A stretch of DNA of 51,818 bases from Chitinophaga pinensis (GCA_943329105.2 CALQCP020000002.1:1-51818), one strand, 5' to 3'. Shown: positions 9,853 to 19,442, numbered from the stretch's first letter. Numbers and translations are program-made. Notes: generated by a model from the sequence alone, not told the origin.

Positions 9853-11694
9853 ATGAAATCAGCCGCTCAAACGATTGGTCGGCTCTCCCCCGAGTTACTT
9901 CTTGCCGCTCAGCAGCAGGTGCTTGAACAAGTGGCGCGTGCTGCGCCGCTCTTTGACACGCTCACCGCCATTTCGCGCTACTCCGAAACGTCCATTCCAA
10001 CCATGATGGCCTCCATCTTGGTGTACGACGAAGCCACGCAATCGTTGCGCAAGGGTGGATACGGATGCCTGCCCGCCACGTTCGCTGCCGCAGTGGATGG
10101 AATGGTGCCTGGTCCCGCCACCGGCAGTTGTGGAACCGCCGCATTCCGCCGCGAGCGCGTCATCAGTGAAGACGTCCGCGTCGATCCACTCTGGGGCGCG
10201 TTCCGGGAATTTGCGGCCTCCTACGGAATTCAGTCGGCGTGGTCTTCGCCGATCATGGGTAGCGACGGCCGCCTCTTGGGCGTGTTCGGCATGTACTACG
10301 GCGATTGCCGTGCACCGACTACGGAAGACTTGTCGTTTGTTGACCACTTCGTCCACTTGGCTGCCGTTGCCATTGAACGGCATCGCGTCGATGCTGATCG
10401 CGATCATCAGACCACGCACGACAGTCTCACTGGTCTGGGTAATCGTCGCAAGCTCGAGCGTGAGGTTGCACGCCTTGTCGCCGATCCAACCACAACGCCG
10501 CGCTGCATTGCCATTGTTGATCTTGACCATTTCAAGATGCACAACGAGAACCTCGGTCATCGCGTCGCGGATCTGCTCCTGCAGGACGTGGGCGCGCGCA
10601 TTGCCGAGGTCGCTGGTGTTGGTGACCTGCCAATTCGTTTCGGTGGCGATCAATTTGTCCTGATTACACCGGTCAACAATGAGGCCATGCACGCGCGTTT
10701 CAGTCGGCTGATTGCATCATTCGAGCAGCCATTCATTGCTGACGGTCTCCCTATTCGGCTTTCGGTTTCCGCTGGTATTGTTGAGTGGGATCCGCGTACC
10801 ACCGACTTTGAGGCGGCCCTCTACCAGGCTGAGCAAGCATGTATCGCCGCCAAGCAGCGCGGCCGTGATCGGTGGGTCGCCTTTAGCGCCGAAGATCGCC
10901 AGCTTGCCGACGAGCGCCGCCGCGTTGCGCGCGTCCTCGCCGATGCCATTGCCGCGCACAAGGTGTTCACTCATGTCCAGCCGATCATCGACCTCGCCAC
11001 CGGCGCGCCGGTGGGATTTGAAATGCTCGCCCGCCTAGCGGACACTCCATCGGGAATGATCATGCCTTCGGTATTCATTCCGATCGCCGAAGAGAGTTCG
11101 CTCATCGATTCCCTGGGAATGAGTGTGCTCCGTTCCACTTGCCAACTCTTGGCGTCTTCTGGTTCGCAACTTGATGGCCTGACAGCCAATGTCAATGTCT
11201 CGCTCCGCCAGTTGATGCGCGACGGGTTCCCGAAGGCTGCCGCTGCCGCTGCCGCGGAGTTCGGCGTTGCGCCGAGCCGCCTGTGCCTCGAAATCACTGA
11301 GAGTCAATGGCTTGACGGCGACGGTCCAGCGCGCAACGCGCTGCTGGAACTGAAGGCGATGGGATTCCGCCTCGCACTTGATGATTTCGGTACCGGCTAT
11401 GCCTCCCTCCGCCTGCTGCAGAGCGTTCCGTTTGACGTGGTAAAGATTGACCGCAGTTTCACGCAATGCCTCGGCGACAACGGTGCTGGCACCGCGCTGT
11501 GCGAGGCAGCACTTCGCATGGCCGCCGCGTGCGGCATGCGTGTGACCGCCGAAGGCGTGGAGACGCAAGAACAAGCTGACTTGCTGCGCGTCATGGGCTG
11601 CCAGCAAGGGCAGGGCTATTGGTGGTCGCGCCCGCTGCCGTCGGCTGATGCCATCAAGTGGATTGAGAATCGCCAAGCGCAGCCGGCTTTCTGA
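9853..11694 (+). CDS. GAF-GGDEF-like-EAL cyclic-di-GMP signalling protein
   Basis: GAF-like N-terminus; 'FGGDQFVLI' in place of GGDEF; EAL motifs 'FEMLARL', 'LCLEITES', 'LDDFGTGYASLRLL', 'VKIDRSF', 'VTAEGVET'. ATG at 9853 chosen because the ORF start (9559) overlaps the previous CDS. Confidence 0.88.
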   Translation: MKSAAQTIGRLSPELLLAAQQQVLEQVARAAPLFDTLTAISRYSETSIPTMMASILVYDEATQSLRKGGYGCLPATFAAAVDGMVPGPATGSCGTAAFRRERVISEDVRVDPLWGAFREFAASYGIQSAWSSPIMGSDGRLLGVFGMYYGDCRAPTTEDLSFVDHFVHLAAVAIERHRVDADRDHQTTHDSLTGLGNRRKLEREVARLVADPTTTPRCIAIVDLDHFKMHNENLGHRVADLLLQDVGARIAEVAGVGDLPIRFGGDQFVLITPVNNEAMHARFSRLIASFEQPFIADGLPIRLSVSAGIVEWDPRTTDFEAALYQAEQACIAAKQRGRDRWVAFSAEDRQLADERRRVARVLADAIAAHKVFTHVQPIIDLATGAPVGFEMLARLADTPSGMIMPSVFIPIAEESSLIDSLGMSVLRSTCQLLASSGSQLDGLTANVNVSLRQLMRDGFPKAAAAAAAEFGVAPSRLCLEITESQWLDGDGPARNALLELKAMGFRLALDDFGTGYASLRLLQSVPFDVVKIDRSFTQCLGDNGAGTALCEAALRMAAACGMRVTAEGVETQEQADLLRVMGCQQGQGYWWSRPLPSADAIKWIENRQAQPAF

Positions 11695-11753
11695 CTTGAT
11701 CCCGCGTGCGATAGGCGCCTTACCCGCGCGCTGTGAATAAAGCACCCAAATGA

Positions 11754-11787
11754 AAGGCGCCCTCCGCATCACTGCGGAGGGCGCCTT
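11754..11787. terminator. Convergent (bidirectional) terminator
   Basis: aaggcgccctccgc (11754-11767) / gcggagggcgcctt (11774-11787), perfect 14-bp stem between converging genes; T-rich on the + side. Confidence 0.85.
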
Positions 11788-11810
11788 GTTTATTACTTGC
11801 AGTGAACGAC

Positions 11811-13208
11811 TTACTTAGCCAACCCAGCTTCAATCGCTGCGCGCAGAACCTTCTCACCTTCTGGTCCAAAGCCCACTTCGATCTTCTCTACCTTGCCATC
11901 CTTGCCGATCACGATCAGGGTGGGAATGCCAGAGATGCCGTAGGCAACAGCCAAGTCATCACCCGCCAAGAGGCATCCGTAGGTGAAGCCCTTGTCGGTC
12001 ATGTACTGCTTGCCAGCGCCTTCCTTCTTCTCCCAAGTGTTCACACCCAAGATCACCACATCCTTACCCTTGTAGTCCTCGCTGATCTTCTGAATAGAAG
12101 GCATAGCCTTCACGCAGGGTCCGCACCAGGTGGCCCAGAAGTCCAGGAGAACAACCTTGCCCTTGAGTGATGCAAGCGTTACTTCCTTGCCAGCAAGGTC
12201 CATGAGCTTGAAGTCCAAGGCGGCTTCACCGGCCTTGACCTTCATCTCCGGTCCGCGTTGTTCGGACTCTGCAGCCATTTCCTGCTTCTTGTAGCCAGCG
12301 GGAGTAGCGGTCGAGAACGTCTTCTCGTCCATGGTTGGGTCGGCCTTCACACTGTTGAACGTGGCGGTGGTGTTCATGCCGGGCATGGCTTCTTGGCCAG
12401 GAATTTCCACTGCAGTTGCAACGCGGCGGGGCAGTCCATCCGTACGAGCGAACGCGATCGTTTCAGTGATGCGCGCTAGAAGCGGCTTGCCGTCATCATC
12501 TTCCATGCCTTCAAGCTTCACGCTGCGCACTACCTTCACCACATCGCACGGCGTGCCATCCAAGGTCTCTTCGCCGACGATGGTTGCGGCAACCATCTGC
12601 GGCATGTCCTCTGGGCTTCCACCCATCGCGGCTATATCCATGCGGTTCTCGATGTACCACTGCGGCAGTGCCGCGGCGCGCTGGCCGAGCATCTGGAACC
12701 CCTGTGTATCGGAGAAGGTATAGCTCTTCTTGGCTTCGTCAATCATGACGGCGCCCTTGCCATCGAACGCGAAGCGCATCTGCGGCTTGCCATCCTTCAA
12801 GGACTCAAGCACTACGCGACCGAACGGAGCGGGTCCACCACCGTCAGTCTTAAAGTCAAGCACCACGTGCGACGGGCCATCAAGCCCCGGTGGCAACATG
12901 CTTGGGTCCACGCCCGCGACCTTCATCTCAGCAATCATTTCGATGCCCTTCAACTTCTTGACGGTCTCAACGCCGCGGTCGTGGATCGCCTTCGCCTTGG
13001 CATCGATCACGTCGACAGCCTTGGGGGCTTCGGGCGTGCCGGGAGCCTTGGTCTTGGACATCATCGGAAGCCTCGGGACGCCTTGGGCGGGGGTGTCTTG
13101 GACGGTTCCGGGCGCCGTGTCATCAGCGGTAACGGGTAGGGCGCAGGTCAGCGCCATGGATGCGGTAAGTAGGAGCGACGCGGAAATGGAAATTGGTGCT
13201 TGAAGCAT
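11811..13208 (-). CDS. TlpA-like thioredoxin-domain exported protein with N-terminal lipoprotein-carrier/DUF2092-like region
   Basis: 'GKVVLLDFWATWCGPCVKAMPSIQKI', 'YGISGIPTLIVIGKDGKV'; signal peptide MLQAPISISASLLLTASMALTCALPVTA begins at 13208. Confidence 0.82.
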   Translation of the reverse strand: MLQAPISISASLLLTASMALTCALPVTADDTAPGTVQDTPAQGVPRLPMMSKTKAPGTPEAPKAVDVIDAKAKAIHDRGVETVKKLKGIEMIAEMKVAGVDPSMLPPGLDGPSHVVLDFKTDGGGPAPFGRVVLESLKDGKPQMRFAFDGKGAVMIDEAKKSYTFSDTQGFQMLGQRAAALPQWYIENRMDIAAMGGSPEDMPQMVAATIVGEETLDGTPCDVVKVVRSVKLEGMEDDDGKPLLARITETIAFARTDGLPRRVATAVEIPGQEAMPGMNTTATFNSVKADPTMDEKTFSTATPAGYKKQEMAAESEQRGPEMKVKAGEAALDFKLMDLAGKEVTLASLKGKVVLLDFWATWCGPCVKAMPSIQKISEDYKGKDVVILGVNTWEKKEGAGKQYMTDKGFTYGCLLAGDDLAVAYGISGIPTLIVIGKDGKVEKIEVGFGPEGEKVLRAAIEAGLAK

Positions 13209-13231
13209 GGGAGGACGATACCCTTTCAACC

Positions 13232-14938
13232 ATGATTCTGCGCCCCGGACCCACTGCCCGTCCATTGTTAATAACGGTCGCTCTCGTTGGAATTGCAGCC
13301 GGAGCTGTCATGATGGCTCGCGGATTTCTGCCAACACGAACCCTCGCGCCCGCGCCCGCCGCTCCCGTCATTGCCTTCGAGCCGGCCACGCTGCAGCTGG
13401 GCGAACTCACAGCCGAATCGCCCAAGACAGTCGCAGTCACGCTTCGGAACATTTCTGCACGAACCATTCGAATCACCGCCGCGATCGCCAACTGCGGATG
13501 CACAACCTCCACGTTCCCTCCGGATCCCATTCCCGCCGGTGGAACCGCTGAGGCACTCGTCACTGTGAAGGCTCCACCAACGCAGGACGAATCGCTGATG
13601 AAGTCCGTGACCTTTGTGGTGGACGGTGCGGATCCGGTTTCGCTCACCGTGCTCGGTCACGTCATGAAGTCAGCACCCGGCGCCGTTGCTCCGCCGACAA
13701 CCGTTGACTCGGTAGAAGAATTGGCGCTCACCGATCGTCCGACCGTGTCGCCGCCAGCGCCGAAGCCAACAACGAAGCCCGCAACTCCTGCCGCGCCCGT
13801 GACGCCGCCCGCGCAGCGCCCCATCACCTTTGCGCGCGTTAATCCACCCATTCAGCCCGGCGCTCGTGTTTCATTTCCATCACTCGCGGCATGGGTCAAG
13901 GGCACGCCGATCACTTCATTCACGCCGGGCAAGGTGTACGTCTTTGAGTTCTTCAGTACGTCGTGCTCGCACTGCAAGGAATTTGCAGAACTGATCACTC
14001 GCTTGGCTCGCACCTATGGAGCGCAGGGCGCGGAGTTCATTGCCATTACTGATGAGGAAGCGCCCATTGTCAAGGCATGGCTTGCCCAACCCGGAAAGCT
14101 CAATGAAGTTCCGTATTCCGTGGTCTCTGATCCGGATCGATCAGCCATGATCACCTTGCAGAATGGCACCTTTCGCAACTTCAATCCTCGCTTCTTTGTC
14201 ATTAAGAACGGCATCGTGCAGTGGTTTGGCCATCCCAAGGAGGCGGAGGAGCCGATCGCCAAGGTGGTTGCTGGAACATGGGATCCCGAAACCGTTCGCG
14301 CCGCGGCAATCACTGATTCCACCGTGTCGCGCGGCAAAGATCTCTTAGACGGCGTGGCACGTGAGTGTGACAAGTCCGGCGATTGGACGCCCATGTTTGC
14401 AGCGCTCGACGCCGTGCGCGCCGTGATTCCGGAACGCGCGGGTCAGTACGACGCGCAGCGTTTCGTCATCATGATTGGCCTTGGCGATATGCCTGACGCC
14501 GGCTACGAATTCGGCCGCCGGATTGCTAAGGAGTATGCGCAAGACATGCTCACCACGCGCTCCTTGGCGCGGGCGATCCTGAATTCCCCTTATGCCAAGC
14601 GACGCGATATTGATTTCGCCATGGAACTTGCGGTGACGGCCGACACATTGGCCAAGGGCGAAGATGCGCGCGCCGCCGACACGCTGGGCCTTGCATGGTT
14701 CTCCAAGGGCAACCGAGAGAAAGCCATTGAGAACGCCGAACGCGCGGTCAAGCTTGAGAAAGACCCGAAGACCCGCGAGCAGTACGAACAGTCGCTGCAG
14801 AAATTCCGCACCGGAACCCCTGGTCCCGAGCCCACGAAGCCACGCCCGGCTCCCGCCGCGGGTACTTCAACGGCCCCATCTGCTGCAACGCCGATAGCAA
14901 CTCCATCGGCGACGCCCGCTCCCGCGCCCCCGCGATGA
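13232..14938 (+). CDS. DUF1573-like + thioredoxin-fold (TlpA/Redoxin-like) + TPR exported protein
   Basis: 'FEPATLQLGELTAESPKTVAVTLRNIS...NCGCTTSTFPPDPIPAGGTAEALVTVKAP' (DUF1573); 'FEFFSTSCSHCKEF' CxxC; TPR-like C-terminus. Confidence 0.8.
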   Translation: MILRPGPTARPLLITVALVGIAAGAVMMARGFLPTRTLAPAPAAPVIAFEPATLQLGELTAESPKTVAVTLRNISARTIRITAAIANCGCTTSTFPPDPIPAGGTAEALVTVKAPPTQDESLMKSVTFVVDGADPVSLTVLGHVMKSAPGAVAPPTTVDSVEELALTDRPTVSPPAPKPTTKPATPAAPVTPPAQRPITFARVNPPIQPGARVSFPSLAAWVKGTPITSFTPGKVYVFEFFSTSCSHCKEFAELITRLARTYGAQGAEFIAITDEEAPIVKAWLAQPGKLNEVPYSVVSDPDRSAMITLQNGTFRNFNPRFFVIKNGIVQWFGHPKEAEEPIAKVVAGTWDPETVRAAAITDSTVSRGKDLLDGVARECDKSGDWTPMFAALDAVRAVIPERAGQYDAQRFVIMIGLGDMPDAGYEFGRRIAKEYAQDMLTTRSLARAILNSPYAKRRDIDFAMELAVTADTLAKGEDARAADTLGLAWFSKGNREKAIENAERAVKLEKDPKTREQYEQSLQKFRTGTPGPEPTKPRPAPAAGTSTAPSAATPIATPSATPAPAPPR

Positions 14939-14981
14939 CTGTGCGCAACACGTTTCCTCCCTGCACCGCGTGACTGCGCCG

Positions 14982-16106
14982 CTACGGCTCTACTTCTTCA
15001 CCCGCACCATCACCCGCGCGAATCTGCAGCGAAACATCCCGCTTGCGAATCGCCTGCGAGAAGTCATCCATCCCAGCATGCTTGGCGTCGTCAGTGATAT
15101 CAGCCTGCTGTTTCGCGTCCGCAAAGCTTGCGGCAGACTTCACCCATCCGTCATCCCATGCCTGTTGTTCCCACGTTCCGTTCAGTAGCAACCGTGGTGA
15201 CGGGAACAGCGGAATGCGCTGACCAAGCGCAGTGCGCAGTATGTCCACACCGCAACTCTGCGTGACGGCGTTGTACCAACACGGTGCATGCACCACTTCA
15301 ATCGAATGCAACGCGTAGCGCTCGAACAAGATGCGCGCGTTCTCTGGTGTGCACTCAATCCGATAGCGACGCACGGTTTCGCCTCGAAAGTTTGTGCGCA
15401 CGCGTACCACATCTCGCTCATCCGCCCACACATAGATCAGCGTGTATTGCCGAAACAACCCACCCACCGCGGAGTATTGCTGGCCAACGCGCTTGCGCGC
15501 TTCAATAGAGGCGGCCAAGTACATCATGGTTCCGTCGGCACGCTCAAAGCCGAAACTCACAAAGTTGTGGCAAATGCGTTGCGGCCCCCAGAACGAAAAG
15601 AACAAGTCAACCGTGCGCAGTTGTGACAAGTCATAGGTGCGCTCCACCCATACTTCTTCGCAGTCGGTGTCACTGCTGCGGTAGCGGAAGTTTCGAATGC
15701 CCGACACGGTCACTTCGTCGCCAGTCACTGCAAACGTAGCAGTGTCCTGCACGTCGGGTTGCCAGTCCGCGTGTGCTGGTGCAGGAACGAGCCAGAACCA
15801 CGTGACCACGGAACCCCACAAGACGGCCAATCCCATCCATCGCACCACCCGTGCACGGGCGAATGTTGGCAGTGGTCCGGCTGCCAGCGCCCCGCACGCC
15901 AGCGCGCATGCAGCACCCATGGACCACGTGATGGCTGACGGTCCATCCGGAGCGAATCCGATCGCCATGGTGCACCACGCAGTGAGCACCAGCCACAAGA
16001 ACCCCAGCGGTGTTCGCCACGCCACGCCAAACACGTGGTGAATGACGCGATGACGCACTGGTGCTGAAACGTGAAGCGGCGGTGGTACGGGCAAGTTGGA
16101 GTTCAT
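14982..16106 (-). CDS. Membrane protein with DUF4105-like (Lnb N-terminal periplasmic) domain
   Basis: 'FVSFGFERADGTMMYLAASIEARKRVGQQYSAVGGLFRQYTLIYVWADERDVVRVRT...CWYNAVTQSCGVDIL' matches the DUF4105 pattern; TM segments N-terminally. ATG at 16106 overlaps the upstream stop. Confidence 0.7.
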   Translation of the reverse strand: MNSNLPVPPPLHVSAPVRHRVIHHVFGVAWRTPLGFLWLVLTAWCTMAIGFAPDGPSAITWSMGAACALACGALAAGPLPTFARARVVRWMGLAVLWGSVVTWFWLVPAPAHADWQPDVQDTATFAVTGDEVTVSGIRNFRYRSSDTDCEEVWVERTYDLSQLRTVDLFFSFWGPQRICHNFVSFGFERADGTMMYLAASIEARKRVGQQYSAVGGLFRQYTLIYVWADERDVVRVRTNFRGETVRRYRIECTPENARILFERYALHSIEVVHAPCWYNAVTQSCGVDILRTALGQRIPLFPSPRLLLNGTWEQQAWDDGWVKSAASFADAKQQADITDDAKHAGMDDFSQAIRKRDVSLQIRAGDGAGEEVEP

Positions 16107-16897
16107 GACGGTTTGGCTGAAGTAGTCATTCGGTAGAGCAGGGCGCCTGCAACCGGCACGGCCACGGCCAACGCGTTCCACGTCCAGTTTGGCAAGTTAC
16201 CGCTGGCGTATGCCTCGCCGCACGCCGCCACGGTTCCCACCAATGTGCCGGACACCACGGAGATGGCGCCAGCCACGGAATGCATACGTGGACTCCGTCT
16301 CCAGCACGCAACCAAGGCAATACTTCCAGCCGTCCCCGCCACCGCCACACACATGATGGCAAGCGAGGGGAATCCCGTCAGCACCGCACACACGGCCATG
16401 CCGACGCAGGCCACCGCCAGCGCACACATCGCAGTGCGAAGTCCGCACATGGCGATCGCGCCGGATGACAGGGCGCATGTTGCAGCAAACAACGCACGTC
16501 CGCCGTTACTTGCGCCAGGAAATGCAACGAACGCCGCCACGCCGCACGCAGACAGCAGCGTGGCAGTAATCACCAGCGCCCGACGATGCCTCGGCACGGC
16601 GGCCGTCAGCAGCGCCAGCGCGGGCGCTACAACCGTCAACAGCAAAGCAACCAACCCAAGCCGGTGCCAGCGTTCGAACGGCGCGTCATCATCTTTCAAT
16701 TCAACGGGCAATTGCCGCAGCAGCGCCGACGGATCAACTTCGTGCACAAACGAGATGAGAAATGCAATCGCTAGCCCGGATGCCACGCAGCATTCAACGA
16801 TGGCCGCTCGTTGGCGCAGCGGGCCAAGCAGGGCAGCACTGGCAACGCCACTACCAACCAGTATTGGTAGTAGCACCACGCTGACCAGGTAATTCAC
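16103..16897 (-). CDS. Polytopic membrane protein, unknown function
   Basis: 264 aa with multiple hydrophobic segments; 4-nt overlaps with both neighbours. Confidence 0.65.
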   Translation of the reverse strand: MNYLVSVVLLPILVGSGVASAALLGPLRQRAAIVECCVASGLAIAFLISFVHEVDPSALLRQLPVELKDDDAPFERWHRLGLVALLLTVVAPALALLTAAVPRHRRALVITATLLSACGVAAFVAFPGASNGGRALFAATCALSSGAIAMCGLRTAMCALAVACVGMAVCAVLTGFPSLAIMCVAVAGTAGSIALVACWRRSPRMHSVAGAISVVSGTLVGTVAACGEAYASGNLPNWTWNALAVAVPVAGALLYRMTTSAKPS

Positions 16898-17511
16898 TGC
16901 GCCGTTCCGCCAACGGCATCGCCCTCAAGCGCAATGATCAGTTTCACTTCATCGCCGAGCGCCTTGGCTGGTTTCTCAATGCCCCACTTCATGCCAAAGT
17001 CACTGCGCTTGAGCGTGAGGTTGCATTCAAACCCCACCTTGGTACCCGCCGGGCCGGTGCCAATGCCCGTCGCCACGCAGTCCACCTCAACGGGTTTGGT
17101 CACACCGTGGAGGGTGAGATCACCTTTCACCATCCAGTGCCGGTCGCCAGCCGCGGTTGCGCCGGTTGACTTGAAGGTGATGGTGGGAAACTCCTTCGCG
17201 TTGAAGAAGTTGGGTCCCTGCAGATTGCCATCAAGCTTTTCGCTGCCCGTGTCGGCGTTGGCAATCTTTGCTGCAATGTCAAAGACGGGCGCCGCGGTCG
17301 GTTCCATCGTCCACTTCACCGTGCCTTCAAGGGCGTTGAATCGCCCCCAGAATAGCCCCGCCTCCAAGTGTTGGATGCGGAACAGTGCCACGGAATGCAC
17401 CGGATCAAGCGTGATGGTGGCTGGATCCACTTTCACTTCGGGCGCGGCTGCGATCCCAAGCGATACGGCAAGAAGAACAGCAAATCGGATGCGTGGTTGG
17501 GCAAGGGTCAT
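16894..17511 (-). CDS. YceI family protein
   Basis: 'DPVHSVALFRIQHLEAGLFWGRFNALEGTVKW...NADTGSEKLDGNLQGPNFFNAKEFPTITFKST...GDLTLHGVTKPVEV...LKRSDFGMKWG'. Confidence 0.9.
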   Translation of the reverse strand: MTLAQPRIRFAVLLAVSLGIAAAPEVKVDPATITLDPVHSVALFRIQHLEAGLFWGRFNALEGTVKWTMEPTAAPVFDIAAKIANADTGSEKLDGNLQGPNFFNAKEFPTITFKSTGATAAGDRHWMVKGDLTLHGVTKPVEVDCVATGIGTGPAGTKVGFECNLTLKRSDFGMKWGIEKPAKALGDEVKLIIALEGDAVGGTAQ

Positions 17512-17788
17512 GATGGATGGCACTGTACGAATCTGGATCGCATCGCGCCGCGGCACAGATTGGCCAGGCGGTAGTGGAAGTGGTTCGTTCGCCGCTACAT
17601 ATCCATCACGAATCTCTGCACAGAATGCTGCTCAACGCCTATTTCGGCAGTATTTATCAGTCATCACACAATCTTCATTTCATTTCGCACAAGCGTGATG
17701 GGTGGCACCCGTGGATTGCGTTCTCGTTTGCGGAAGAAGAGTTAAGGGCATGTTTGAAGCGTTGCTCCCCCAACGCTGAGTTTGAGTT

Positions 17789-17838
17789 GTTCCCGTTCCC
17801 GTTCCCGTTCCCGTTCCTGTTCCCCGTCCCCTGTTCCA
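17789..17838 (+). repeat. Hexanucleotide tract (GTTCCC)n in the leader of the 17855 CDS
   Basis: Four perfect GTTCCC units at 17789-17812, then GTTCCT and degenerate GTTCCCC/GTCCCCT/GTTCC; SD-like ggag (17843-17846) follows. Confidence 0.9.
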
Positions 17839-17854
17839 TTTCGGAGTATGCCCC

Positions 17855-18472
17855 ATGTCTTCCCGAGCCCTTTTCGCGTCTGTTGCTGTTCTTGCTTCCG
17901 CCGGTTACGCCGTTGCGGACACCTCATCGATCTTCTACACCGTTGATTCCGCTGCCTGGGCCGCATACGCCACGAACGCCGGCGCTTCGATCAGCACCGA
18001 GAACTTCTCAGCCATATCAAGTGGTTTCTATGGTTCCGGAGTATCTGGAGCCGTTTCAGGTATCAGCTGGACAGCAACCGCCACCGGCGGCGTCTCGGCC
18101 TACTCTGGCTTGGTTTCCACAAGCGCTGGCTCAACCACTCTGAACTTTGCCATTTCGCCAGGTGTCAACGGCATCGCCGGAAACATCTACGGAACAGATG
18201 CCAAGTTCGTGGCCGTCCCGGCGATCATCACCGTGACGCTGACTGATTCAACCACCTATGTGGGCTACTCAAACGGTCCATCTGACTTCATTGGGTTCTA
18301 TTCCTCATTGGCCACCATTTCCAGCCTTTCAATCCAGGTGGCTGGCACAGGCGCCGGTGCGACCTACGCTACGGTGGATAACCTTTACTTCGCATCTGTC
18401 CCAGCCCCCGGAGCGATTGCGCTTATCGGCGCGGCGGGCTTGGTTGCTCGTCGCAGGGAGCGGCAGGCCTGA
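17855..18472 (+). CDS. PEP-CTERM-like exported protein ('TVDNLYF' paralog family, member 1)
   Basis: Signal peptide; 'ATVDNLYFASVPAPGAIALIGAAGLVARRRERQA'. Confidence 0.85.
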   Translation: MSSRALFASVAVLASAGYAVADTSSIFYTVDSAAWAAYATNAGASISTENFSAISSGFYGSGVSGAVSGISWTATATGGVSAYSGLVSTSAGSTTLNFAISPGVNGIAGNIYGTDAKFVAVPAIITVTLTDSTTYVGYSNGPSDFIGFYSSLATISSLSIQVAGTGAGATYATVDNLYFASVPAPGAIALIGAAGLVARRRERQA

Positions 18473-18513
18473 CCAAGGACGGGAACAGTTATAGAACAGT
18501 ATGAGAATGTAAC

Positions 18514-18541
18514 CCCGTCCAGCGCTCACGCGCTGGGCGGG
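18514..18541 (+). terminator. Intrinsic terminator
   Basis: cccgtccagcgc (18514-18525) / gcgctgggcggg (18530-18541), tail atttctttt. Confidence 0.8.
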
Positions 18542-18775
18542 ATTTCTTTTGCTCCAGAATCTGAATCAGCATCTATGCGGTATTTAGAATAATTTCCTTG
18601 CCATTGCTTGCATCCCGCGCAAGTCGGGGCATATTTCCTCCGTTGGTGTGCAAATGTTGGAAAGGTGTACGTCTTCCCGGATGTGCAAACACGTGATTCT
18701 TTGTTGGATTTACGTGGTTTCCAATGTGTGTTTCCGTCTGCAGTTTCCACTCTTTCCCTTCTCGGAGTTTCCTCA

Positions 18776-19384
18776 ATGTCAATTCGAATCGCTCTCTCAG
18801 CTGCGGCTATGACCGTAGTCATGACCCAGGCCGCCTCGGCTGCCATGGTCACTTTCTCTAATGCCGCATTGTGGAACGGCTTCTCAGCCGGCCAGGGAGC
18901 TTCGGTTGTAACCGAGAATTTCAGCTCGTACAGCGGCTTCTATGCCAACGGCCTCAGCGGCAACGCTGGCGGGATCCAGTGGACGGCGAGTGCTCCAGGA
19001 AATCTCTATGCGGATCTTGGCTACATGTCCACCAACACTGCTGACGCGCTCCTCACGTTCACCTTGTCGCCAAGCGTGCAGGGAGTTGCCGGCAACTTCT
19101 TCGCGACTGACGCCAGCTTCAACATCCTCCCAGCCGTCATTGGCGTGCAGCTTGCTGACGGTTCGGCCTACGTGGGCTACGCAGCAACCGCCGCTGACTT
19201 CGTTGGGTTCTACTCAACCGGTGCTGCCATCTCCAGCATCTCCGTCTCTGTGGCAGGCAACTTGCCCGCTGGAACCAACTTCGCCACCGTTGACAACCTC
19301 TACTTTGCAGTGGTCCCAGCGCCGGGCGCAGTAGCGCTGATCGGTGTCGCCGGTCTCATCGGTGGTTCGCGCAAGCGCCGCTAA
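18776..19384 (+). CDS. PEP-CTERM-like exported protein ('TVDNLYF' paralog family, member 2)
   Basis: MSIRIALSAAAMTVVMTQAASA signal peptide; 'ATVDNLYFAVVPAPGAVALIGVAGLIGGSRKRR'. Confidence 0.85.
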   Translation: MSIRIALSAAAMTVVMTQAASAAMVTFSNAALWNGFSAGQGASVVTENFSSYSGFYANGLSGNAGGIQWTASAPGNLYADLGYMSTNTADALLTFTLSPSVQGVAGNFFATDASFNILPAVIGVQLADGSAYVGYAATAADFVGFYSTGAAISSISVSVAGNLPAGTNFATVDNLYFAVVPAPGAVALIGVAGLIGGSRKRR

Positions 19385-19410
19385 GAGAACTGCGGAACTC
19401 ACGGAAACAC

Positions 19411-19442
19411 AACAGGGGCGACCATCACGGTCGCCCCTGTTT
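19411..19442 (+). terminator. Intrinsic terminator
   Basis: aacaggggcgacc-atcac-ggtcgcccctgttt. Confidence 0.8.

Noticed and set aside
17700-17720. Sigma-54 -24/-12 promoter (TGGCAC...TTGC) within the shared upstream motif
   Set aside because: TGGCAC is followed by TTGC with 7 rather than 5 nt between, and the copy at 3191 lacks a matching -12 element.
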